The notes below the pieces were generated by a model. That model was not told where the DNA came from. It did no database searches and saw only the letters and a program-made list of their open reading frames with translations. Shown here in pieces: positions 1 through 8,559 of a stretch of 21,460 bases of DNA. The DNA comes from Prototheca cutis. Lineage: Eukaryota > Chlorophyta > Trebouxiophyceae > Chlorellales > Chlorellaceae. Made by a program: the position numbers and the translations under genes. Numbering within the stretch: position 1 is the stretch's first letter; each line of letters starts with the position of its first letter. The DNA lies in NCBI GenBank assembly GCA_002897115.2, contig BCIH01000009.1:1003726-1025185 (forward strand), written 5' to 3'.

Positions 1-2
1 CT

Positions 3-1088
3 GGCGATGGCGGGGACAACAGCAATGACAACGAGGACGGCGGCGGCAGCACCCGCGCCGCGCGAGTCGAGGCAGAGGGAGCGACCGGCTCCCGCGTGGT
101 TCGTGGCAGGGCCGCCAGCATTGCTGCTGGCACCGCCGCTAGCGCGGAGTCGGACGGCATTGACCCCCCTCAGCAGGACCGCGCNGGCGCGCAGCAGCCG
201 GCCGCANGACGCAGAGTCGTGAAGCGCCGAGGCCTCGAGGGCCTGCGCTACGTCGATGACCTCAGCCCCGAGGAGCTAGAGCNGCTCGGCAAGTGTGTGT
301 TCATCGACCCCGGCCGGGGGGACTTGATGTACTGCATGCACGAGGACTCGAGCCACGAGAAGGGACGCCGCCTGACCATGCGGATCAGCAGCAGGGAGTG
401 GGCGTTCCTCACACGGTCGCGCAAGTTCCGGAGGCTGCTCCGGAGGCTCATGACCAAGGGCGTGCGCAAGGCCCAGCAGCGCCTGGCAACTGAGGCACCC
501 AACGGGGCCAGGGCCTGCACTGTGGCAGACTTCTTGGCGTACCTGCGTGTGTTCGGCCAAGTCGAGGCGACGCTCAGCAAGCACTATGCCAAGCCCATCT
601 TCCGGAAGCTCCGTCTTTGGACGTACATTTACCGGCAAAAGGCCTACGCGGCGGTCATCGCGCGCCTGCGCAAGTTCGCGAACGGCGCGACGCTGGTCGT
701 CGGCGACTGCTCGCCGGGCCCGGCACGCTACCACGAGCCGATGCCACACGTCGGGCTGCTGCGGGCGCTGGTCAAGGCGGGGTTCAGCGTCGTGCTCATC
801 GACGAGTTCCGCACCTCCAAGCGCTGCCCGGCCTGCGAACACGAGGAGTGCACGGTGGAGACGTTCCTCCGCGTGCCCAACCCACGCCCGTACCGCAGGG
901 AGCAGACGCCCGAGGTGGTGTGCCACGGGCTGCTGCGCTGCACCAACGAGAAGTGCCGGCCCCCGAACGGCGAGCATCGTCTCTGGAACAGAGACTTGAT
1001 GGCGTGTCTGAACATGAGGCACATCGTGGAGCACCTGCGGAAGACCGGCAAGCGGCCGGAGCGCTTCCAGCGCCCAGCGCCGCAGTAA
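3..1088 (+). CDS. TnpB/Fanzor-type RuvC nuclease, 5' partial
   Basis: The frame is open from the left edge, so the N-terminus lies outside the window; 361 codons are visible. After an acidic, low-complexity start comes a C-terminal TnpB-like nuclease core. The RuvC-I Asp is in FIDPGRGD (visible residue 102). A basic helical stretch holds RRLLRRLMTKG and RKLRLWTYIYRQK. RuvC-II is in VVGDCSPG (234-239). DEFRTSKRCPAC (267-278) follows, and a second Cys pair in LRCTNEKC (313/318) completes a four-Cys zinc ribbon. RuvC-III is in WNRDLMACLNM, with Asp 331. The order RuvC-I, RuvC-II, zinc finger, NRD motif is diagnostic of IS605/IS607 OrfB (TnpB) and its eukaryotic relatives, the Fanzors, which are RNA-guided DNA nucleases. 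In a nuclear algal setting Fanzor is the better name, although a TnpB-like gene from a giant virus is possible. No intron is seen. Three N bases (185, 207, 283) make three residues unknown. No partner transposase is in the window. The family call is firm; activity is inferred. Confidence 0.82.
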   Translation, partial: GDGGDNSNDNEDGGGSTRAARVEAEGATGSRVVRGRAASIAAGTAASAESDGIDPPQQDRXGAQQPAAXRRVVKRRGLEGLRYVDDLSPEELEXLGKCVFIDPGRGDLMYCMHEDSSHEKGRRLTMRISSREWAFLTRSRKFRRLLRRLMTKGVRKAQQRLATEAPNGARACTVADFLAYLRVFGQVEATLSKHYAKPIFRKLRLWTYIYRQKAYAAVIARLRKFANGATLVVGDCSPGPARYHEPMPHVGLLRALVKAGFSVVLIDEFRTSKRCPACEHEECTVETFLRVPNPRPYRREQTPEVVCHGLLRCTNEKCRPPNGEHRLWNRDLMACLNMRHIVEHLRKTGKRPERFQRPAPQ

Positions 1089-1097
1089 AATCCATCC

Positions 1098-1282
1098 TGG
1101 GAGGTTATAGCCTTCCAATGGGGGTGGGAACTCCCGGGGCTCCTTCCCTTCCCCGGAAAGGGAAAGCAGCCCCGGGGGTCGAAACCCTGGGGGCTCCCTT
1201 CCCGGGCCAAGGAGCCCAGAGCTCCTTGGCCCGGGAAGGGAAAACAGTCCCGGAGGTGGTCCATCATGGGGATGGTCCACCT
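1098..1282 (+). ncRNA. Four consecutive hairpins 3' of the nuclease (candidate guide-RNA scaffold or element end)
   Basis: Ten bases after the stop codon a run of stem-loops begins. (1) 1098-1104 pairs with 1111-1117, 7 bp with one G-U pair. (2) 1133-1141 pairs perfectly with 1168-1176, enclosing a second imperfect stem at about 1144-1164. (3) 1195-1215 pairs perfectly with 1221-1241, a 21-bp stem with a 5-nt loop. (4) 1254-1265 pairs with 1271-1282, 12 bp with one mismatch and a 5-nt loop. In TnpB and Fanzor loci the guide RNA (omega RNA) typically comes from the 3' end of the ORF and the element's right end, so this placement fits. The RNA role is inferred. The structures could instead be transposon end repeats or a transcription terminator. 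Confidence 0.45.
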
Positions 1283-1288
1283 TCCTAT

Positions 1289-1964
1289 TGCCATGCAGAG
1301 AAAATTTTCGGCCAGTGATGCCCAGCAACCTCCGGGGTGATGTGACGCTGTTGCTGCCTGAGCTGGTTGCATTATTTTTGCCCTGCATGGTACAGTCCTT
1401 GCCGGGATGGGATGGTCAAGGAAGCAAGGGAGGGACGTGGTGCTTGGCCCTCTGTCATCTAATGGTCCTTTGGGTATGAGGGGCGCCCACGGCAGCAGGT
1501 GTCCTTTGTTCCATCCCGCAGAAAAGGGGGCTTGAGGCTTCCGAAGGATACGATGGTTGGGAAAGAATAAATACGCTGGGATAGGGAACCGATCACCGGT
1601 TCATTCATCCTGGCAGCTGGTTGGGTGCATTTGAGGTCCAGGGTTGCCCTTGTGGTCGGCGATGCCCCCGCTGAAAAATAGTACGACTTGTCAAGCAAGA
1701 GAAGCAGCTGGGAAGAAGCTTGAAACGAGAACAATAATAGAAAGGGTGCTCAGGAAAATTTCATAGACTCACCTGGCCAATGGCCAAGGAGAAAGAGGAC
1801 GATGGTATCTTGCGAAACTATTTCTGAGTGTGAATGGTGGGTGGGAGGGTGATCTGGGACGTCCTATCCCTTTGGGCAGAGCCAGCCTGCTGGCCGGCCA
1901 GTGCCCCGCGCCAATGCTGGTGCCCACAAAGGAAATCCGGTGCCGGGCACCATCATAGCGCAGG
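1289..1964. other. Intergenic stretch between convergent genes
   Basis: This lies between the structured tail of the nuclease gene and the stop codon of the SAND-domain gene. It should hold the right end of any mobile element and the 3' untranslated region of the SAND gene. It is less GC-rich than the flanking coding DNA, with several T- and A-runs. No conserved protein, RNA gene or clear terminal inverted repeat was seen. An antisense ORF at 1459-1734 has no recognisable motif. Confidence 0.5.
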
Positions 1965-4450
1965 TTAGGGCCGTGTGCGTGGACCCTGCGTGCTGCCACG
2001 GGGGGTTGCATCGGCACCACCGGTCCCAGAGTTCTTCCTGCCTGGGCTGAGGCTGGTCTCGGGGGAGCTGGCCCCGGCCATGGTCACCCGTTTCGGCATC
2101 GGCTCAAACACGCTCTGCACAAGTTGCGTGTTTGTGTGGGGGACGGAGCGTATGGTATAGTGGGCCAATGAGGATGATTGCTGGAGTGGTGAACGACCGG
2201 CATGTGTGGAAACCGTTTGCTCCCCGCTGCTTCCCGCAACATGGACAGTCCCGGGTGCTGCTGGCGCCTGGTGGATGCCCCACACGAACAAACCCTTGTT
2301 GTTACCCATCGGTGCGCCCCACCCCACTCCAATCCCCTCCGCACGCACCCCGGAGCGTTTGAGTGGTGTGGCGGGCGGGTCCCGCTCCGGCTCTCGGCGC
2401 TGCGGCATTGCAGGTGGCTCCTCCTCTGCGCCGCCGCTGCGGCCCTTGACGAGCTCGCGCAGGGTCTGAACTTCCTTGCTCAGGTCGAGGTTGCTGGACA
2501 GCAGCACTCTCACAATCATCTGCATCTGGCTGCACATGGACTCCAGGCCCTGCAGCCTCGCCTGCAAGGAGATGGGCCGGCATACAAAAATGGTGGCCAA
2601 CGCCACAGTCGTCGTGGTGGGGGGGTCCTACAAATATCTTCTCCCCTCCCAAACCCTGCCAGCAGCATGCCCTGGACTCCCGCCCCAATCCCCAACCCAC
2701 ACATACAAAGAAGAAAGAAAGAAAGAAAGAAAGAGAGCAGCAATACCAAGGGGACGGACCAGGATTGAGGACCAGTCGTTTGGCGCGGGTTGACCAGGCC
2801 CCTGTGTTCGTGGCGATGTGGGGCCCGGCTGTTCTTGAAACCTGCAGAGTGCAGACACAGCGCTGGGCTCTGCCTGCCTCGGTGTCGTGTCGTCCTGTGC
2901 GGTGCCAGCGGGGGACAGGTACCCCAGCAGGCGCAGCAGTGGCTCCTGCATGTCTGCCCCGTGGCCGCCCTCGGCCAGCGGCCTTGCAAAGGGCCGAGCC
3001 TGCTCCGCTTGATCCATGGGGTTTAATCCCGGCAGCGCTTGCGTGCCGGAACCAGGGCCGCGCTGGGGCTCGAGACCGCCCTCCACGCTGGCCATGCCCG
3101 GTTGGTTGATGGACCCCCGGTTGGACGACAGGTGCGTGCTGCCCAGACGCAGCGGGGCAGAGCCCAGCACACTCAAAGGGTCACTCAGCCTGCCCTGGGA
3201 CCCCAGCACCTGTGCCCCCTCCCACGCGCTGGCGTCCTGTGCGGTGTGCAGTGTGGGGAGAATGCAGTCGGGCGGGCTGCGCCGAGCTGTGTGGGAACAA
3301 GGTGCGACCGCCATCGCTATCCACCGCACCGTCGCACCTGGCCTCGGGGCAGGAACCGGGAGAGCAGGGTCTCCGACATGGAATTGGACATAGCCCGATC
3401 CAGCAGTAGACCAGCGGGCATGCCGGATGCCTGGAGACGGAACAGCCCGGGACCCAGCGCCATGGAGCCTGTCGCCAGACCCGGCATCGTGCCCGTGGGG
3501 GGTCCAGGCTGCGTCAGTGATGCCAGCGTCTGCAGCGCCCCCCGTATCTGCTCTGCAGGCAATCCCAAGCCTGCGCCCAAGGCCGAGCCCTCACCAGGGT
3601 CCTCTGTGTAGCCTGCGGCGGGTTGGGGGAGAGGCACGGAGTTGCTGAGCGGAAACCCTGTTTGCGCCTCATGGGAATGTGGCCTCCTGCCCATGGTTCC
3701 GTACTCGTGACCCTTTTTTGAACAAGAGAAAAGGCAAGCCCTAGTGCATCCGCGCCCCTCACCGGGCCCATGTGTGGCCGCGGGGCCTGGCATCTTGCGG
3801 CTCAGCCAACGGCCCAGCGTCTCGGACGGCTGGCCCTGATCCAAGATGCGTAGCGTGTCGCGCCACTTCTTGCGGTGCGCCATTCCTGCGGTGCTTCGGT
3901 GGGCGCGCAGGGTGCAGGTCGAGTTGGGTGTCTGTGCGTTTGTGCACATGGGGAGGGGCCTTGCCGGCGCGATTTGACAGGGCTGGCTGCAGCGGCACGA
4001 CCGGAGTCGAAAGTCTAAAACCCCCATCCAACCCTCCTGCCCTCACACTCAAACAAATCAGACACCCTGCCCCTGCGCACCACTGTGTGTCTCAAAGCCA
4101 TTGGGCGTGAAGATGGCGCCGCCTTTGGTGCTGGGCGCCAGTTCTTTTCCTGCGCAGCACCGGCCCAGGCACTGGACGTAGAGCCGCGAGACATCGCCCC
4201 GCTCAACATCCACTCGAGTGCCGAGGTAGATGAGATGACCTGCTCGGGAGGGCGGGGCGGGTCTGGGGGACACAGCGGAGATGACGATTGGAGCTCCAAA
4301 GCGGTCACAGGTTGGGCTGCATTACCGGCCGGCCGAGGCACCTCTCCCCCGTGCCCAGGGGCACCACCTCTCCAACTTACCGCGCTTCTCGCCGCAAAAA
4401 ATTGTGCTCAATGGGGTGTAACCCAAACGCTCAAGCTGCTCCGTCGTCAT
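1965..4450 (-). CDS. SAND-domain protein with C-terminal coiled coil
   Basis: Seven exons join in phase: 4450-4381, 4239-4081, 3885-3763, 3612-3338, 3236-2760, 2561-2349, 2114-1965. They encode 488 aa. The first donor is a perfect GTAAGT; the donor at 2759 (GTCCGT) is weak, but its phase fits. The start is MTTEQLERLGYTPL. Residues about 24-105 form a SAND domain, a chromatin/DNA-binding fold. The strand LYVQCLGRCCAGKEL is followed by FTPNGFETHSG, then across an intron by MAHRKKWRDTLRIL and ETLGRWLSRK. This matches the family pattern of a TP-x-FE-x-H-x-G motif followed by a KxW basic helix. The middle (about 120-368) is Gly/Pro/Ser-rich and probably disordered. Residues about 369-408 (RLQGLESMCSQMQMIV and onwards) look like a coiled coil for self-association. 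The green-algal RegA/VARL regulators also carry a SAND-like fold, but membership of that group cannot be decided here. A nuclear transcription or chromatin role is inferred. Confidence 0.82.
2713..2732 (+). repeat. (GAAA)5 microsatellite in a SAND-gene intron
   Basis: Five GAAA units lie within the 198-bp intron 2562-2759. In the sense of the gene (minus strand) they read as a CTTT tract, a pyrimidine-rich stretch in mid-intron. Confidence 0.9.
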
Positions 4451-6172
4451 GGCCCGTGCTCGGCGCGGGTGACGCCCGGACTCCCCGGCGCGCTCGTGGG
4501 GAGGACACCCGGCAGGGCCCCCTGTACGAGCCAATTCTCCAAACCCCCGACGACGCACAAGGTTCTAATGATGTCCCAATCGCGTAGGGCAACCTTGACC
4601 CCGGCGAGCGGGTGATTCCGTTGAGCCGACGCCCCCCGGCTGCCGCTGTCGGGTGCACGCCCTGAAAAGCGTGAAGTACGGGCAATTGCCGACTGCTGAG
4701 GTATTCCAACAACGTATAATGAATAATACGACCTCCCTCACGACAACACAGGCAGTGTGTGCCCGTGGTAATACAGCAATTCTGATCTGCCTCGTCGCAC
4801 CGGACGTCAGCAAGGGCTCTCACGGCGGGCGGCGTTGTGCCCCTGCAGAGCGACGTGGCTACTTCGAGGTTTGCCCACAACGTCGTCCTAGCCAGGACGT
4901 ACGTTGTTCACCACCACTGCCTTGAACGGACGCGAGTTGAATTAACAGAGACTCGTGCACAATACTCGGAAGACGTGGACGTGCCTGCGATTTGAGTCGT
5001 GTGCACGCACCTTCGTCTGGGTCGAAGCCTTAAGAACCTACCGAGAACCCCCCCGGGGCATTAGACACACCACGCTTTAGCCAAGTACGGAGAGAGCAAT
5101 TCATTATGCATATCAAATGGCCTCCGTCTTCTGGTGAGGCACCGGATTCGTGGTGAACGAGCCCCTGGGTCTCTCTGGAAGGAGGGTTGTAAAGCGCCAC
5201 ACCACACGCATTGAGCTGGGGCCGCGTCATACAAACGTAGCGAGGTTGCATCATTTATCCGTGGAACGCTATGCAGCAAGCGTGACCCAACCCCATACAT
5301 CTTGCCGCCAAGATGCCACCACGTTGCCATGTTGGCCGCCAGAGAGTCAATCCCCCCGGGCCATACCCACCCCCTTCCACTCCGAAACGCATGGAGACAA
5401 TGCATGCGTGCGAGATCAATTGTGCCGTGATTGATCGATGCGCCGCAGAGCAGGGATCCTTGCCCGGTTTGTGTGCGCAGCATCAGTTCAACGAGCAGCT
5501 CGCGGGGCGCATGGCGGATCTCCGCATGGGGCGGGTCCTCCACCGCCGCCGCTCGCATAGCAAGCCATACGTTCACTCGCGGGACGCGCCCATCCGTGGG
5601 GACAATTAGGGAGCAGCCGGCAGTGGGGTTGGCTGGCAGGTTTGGGCATGGTCCTTAGGGTGTTGCCCGCACCTGGGTTTTAGGGCATGCTCTGGAAAGA
5701 GGACAAGGCGTCCCTCGGAACGGTTAGCACCATGGATGAAATTCACGACATTTATATGAACGGTCGCGACGACAGTGGAGCGAGGTGGAAGCTTGTCACG
5801 GGGGACCTCGATGCGGAGCGGCGGACGCGGAACGGGAAGCGGTCCCTTTGGCAGCGAATGATCGCAAGGCCCGGCATGTATGACGCCCGGCCGGGGCGGG
5901 TCCTCGGTATGCCACCCCCCTCCAGCCACGGTTCGGCCTCACAGCGTCTCCCATGCTGCAATGCTCTATTTACATCTAATGCCGCGCACAGTAAATACAA
6001 TGTGGCAAAGGTGGGACGCCACGCTCTGGTCAAGTCGTCTCGCAAGGCGGTGGTCGCCACCGGGGGCTACCACATAACTCCCCGGCGGCATGGCGCAGCT
6101 CGGTCAGCTATGTCCCCGGGCACATGGTGTGTGTGCATGTGTGCACATTGCCATCTTATCTGGGCTCAGGCG
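4451..6172. other. Gene-poor region upstream of the SAND gene
   Basis: About 1.7 kb lie between the start of the SAND gene and the stop codon of the four-helix membrane gene, both on the minus strand. It should contain the SAND gene promoter and the 3' UTR of the membrane-protein gene. Base composition is more even than in the coding regions, most clearly around 4650-5300. Several ORFs of 70-170 codons occur on both strands, but none has a recognisable motif, a convincing splice partner or coding-like composition. No tRNA, rRNA, transposon end or tandem array was seen. Confidence 0.5.
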
Positions 6173-6946
6173 TCAGATCACGGCCGAGGGAATGGATGGC
6201 TTTGGCGGCGCAATGGGTTGCGGGCCAATCATCTCCTTCTCCTCGTACATGCAGGTGCAGAGCATGAGCACCATGCTGCAAGGGAGCAGGGCGTGGCCGT
6301 GCATGAAGGGACTGCCATGTGGCGTGCGATTTCGTATATGCGTCATCCCGCAGCCCGAGCCGCCACTGACGACAAGCAACACTCTCCCTCTTCCCGTGGG
6401 GGCCCCCCATCAACGTACTTGGCGATGCTGGCGATGACGGCTCCCGCAACCACCGCACGCGTCGTGCTGTGGTTGTGGACCGGGATATTGTTGTAATACA
6501 GGTACGTGTTTGCTGTGTCCATGGTCAGCACAGTGAGCACGGTGAGGTAGCCCATCAACGCGGTCTTCCACCTGTCCATGCCCGCGACGAAGCCGTAGTT
6601 GAGCGCCACCAGGACTGCCAGCTGGAACCACACCTGGGGGGTGTTGGGGTGGGGGACACCTCGGCGGTGGGTGTGTAGGGAAGCGGAAGCTGGCTCGGCC
6701 AAAGCCAAGGGCTCGCGCTGTGCAGCCAGCTAGGCACGCCCAAAAACCACAGGCACGGGGGCTCACAATCCACCACGTGTAGCCAAATATGGTGCTGCAG
6801 GGCGCGGGGCCAAGGTAGCCCGCCTCACCCCCCAGGTCAAGCGAGTCGGCGCCACACCGAACTTGGACGCTGGCGATGCCCGCCATCATGATCAGCCATC
6901 CCAGGTACCCCAGGGCTAGGCTGCCGTACGCGAAAACAAGATCCAT
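6173..6946 (-). CDS. Small four-helix integral membrane protein, function unknown
   Basis: Three exons, 6946-6767, 6633-6419 and 6275-6173, encode 165 aa. The first intron is phase 0 (donor GTGAGC). The second is phase 2 (donor GTACGT, acceptor CCCTTGCAG). Four hydrophobic segments are clear: LALGYLGWLIMMAGIASVQV (about 10-29), WWIVWFQLAVLVALNYGF (about 58-75), ALMGYLTVLTVLTMDTAN and AVVAGAVIASIANMVLMLC. The C-terminal tail is short, hydrophilic and Pro-rich (GPQPIAPPKPS). The loop between helices 1 and 2 has two Cys residues and acidic residues. I do not recognise the family; it resembles small tetraspan proteins of algae and stramenopiles only in layout. It is divergent from the lipase gene, 504 bp away, so the two may share control sequences. 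The gene model is well supported by phase and hydrophobicity. Confidence 0.72.
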
Positions 6947-7450
6947 TCCAGCAACGTGTGCAGATGCGGTGACCGGAGCCCTCAGGGCATGTCTCAGGCG
7001 GAGTGCAGGATGCTCGCTGGCAGGTACATGTGGGCCCTGGCCCGGCCGGGAGGCGCGCGGGGTCTGCCTCGAAGCCTCACTTAAAAAGCGCTTCTGTTAA
7101 AGCAATCATGTGTTTGCTCTTTCCTGTGCGCGAAAGCGTATCGTCGTCCTGACCTGCCTCACGGCAACGCAGCGTGTAGCCAGGGGTGGTCCGATAAAAC
7201 TCTGACTCCAGGGGGATTAGTGTCTCTGCCCGCATCCGGTCGGGGGAGATGGAAGCCCATGGGTGGAATCTCCCCCCCGTTGTACTACTGCACCGCACCA
7301 ATGGGCCCATTCGAAGATGTGCATGCTGAAAGCGCAGGTTATTGCGCCACCGGTCGAGAATCCTGCCCCTTCTGGCAAGGCAGGATGGCGCCTGTGCCGG
7401 GGGGCATTCGGACGCGGTAGGGGTGCACGCCCAGCAGGCTCGGTCTAGCC
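6947..7450. promoter_or_regulatory. Divergent intergenic region, membrane protein / diacylglycerol lipase
   Basis: The two start codons face away from each other across 504 bp, so both promoters and 5' UTRs should lie here. An A-rich TTAAAAA stretch occurs near 7080, about 370 bp before the lipase start. I cannot assign any promoter motif with confidence. Confidence 0.4.
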
Positions 7451-8528
7451 ATGCCAGAGCTCCGGCTTTTCCGAAGGCGATGGCACATCGCCTCGGGTGA
7501 GTGTTCGGGGATTTAGAACGTTTGCGGCTCGCCCAGCGAACGATGCGCTGTTCCCGCAGCCAGGCGCTCTCCAGACCTGTCCAGCGGCCCATGGTCTTGA
7601 GCACGTCCGAAACACCTGTTCCTTGTGCGCAGACACATTTCCCTTGGTGTCTGGGGCGCTTGCGGCAATCCACTTTGGAGTTGCAATCCCCTTCATCTCT
7701 GGCAAGTGCATTGCCTTTTGTTGGGGTAGGGTACCCATGTTTTTCATGGGCGGGCATGCCATGCGGGCGGTTGCTGGTTGGTGTCCCTGCTCCCACCGGT
7801 AATGGTGTCTGGACGATGGCACTGGAATGCCTCCATAGACCTGGCATCCCCTGCACGTTGTGCAGGTGCATACAGCATTGAGAGCACGGGCATCAGGTTC
7901 AACTGCGAGGTTGGCACGGCAGTCAGAGTCGCCGTGTACGGAATGTTTGGGCTGCTGCTGCTGCTCAGCATCGTCGAGTGCTCCATCTCCAGCGTGGGGC
8001 TCAAGGGTGCGCCTCCTGGGAAAGATGGGGGGGGGGGCGATGGACACGACGACTGTGACTTTCTTTGGGAGGCTGAGACATGTGTATGCCTTTAAGGTCT
8101 GGGCTGGGCGCGAAGGGATGGAGGAACGGGCAAACCCCAGCTAACCCAGCACATGTTTGTTCTAGGGGGCCAGAACCGCAGTGGCCACGCAGCAGGAAGA
8201 CCCGATGCTCAGCCCACGTGCGCACTTACAAATCGTGCAGGCGGCCCGCTGGAGACGCGGAAGCGACGGGCCATGATTCCGCTGCTGTATGCCGAAATCA
8301 TGCTGTGGGTGCTGCTCCTCGCCTGGACAAGTGCGCATGGCGTGGCAGGGATGCTTTGTTGACGGGTTTTTCAGATGAGGTGGGGGTTTTCAGGATGCCC
8401 GACGGGCTTGGTTGCGGGCAAGACGGTGGAGCTTCTGCAGCCCTGCATCCCCTGCCTGGGCATGAGAGGTCCCCGGCATGCCGACACTGGCCCACTACGG
8501 AGTAAGCATGCCCACGACGCAATATCCC

Positions 8529-8559
<31 letters not shown>

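Noticed and set aside
276..1388. Long minus-strand ORF (370 codons) antisense to the nuclease gene
   Set aside because: It mirrors a GC-rich coding frame, has Leu/Arg/Pro-biased content without motifs and runs through the hairpin array. The plus strand carries the recognisable domain.
5061..5576. Minus-strand ORF of 171 codons in the gene-poor region
   Set aside because: No domain, no splice partners and mixed composition; probably chance.
5687..6496. Plus-strand ORF of 269 codons
   Set aside because: Its 3' half is antisense to the well-supported membrane-protein exons, and its translation has no motif or membrane pattern.
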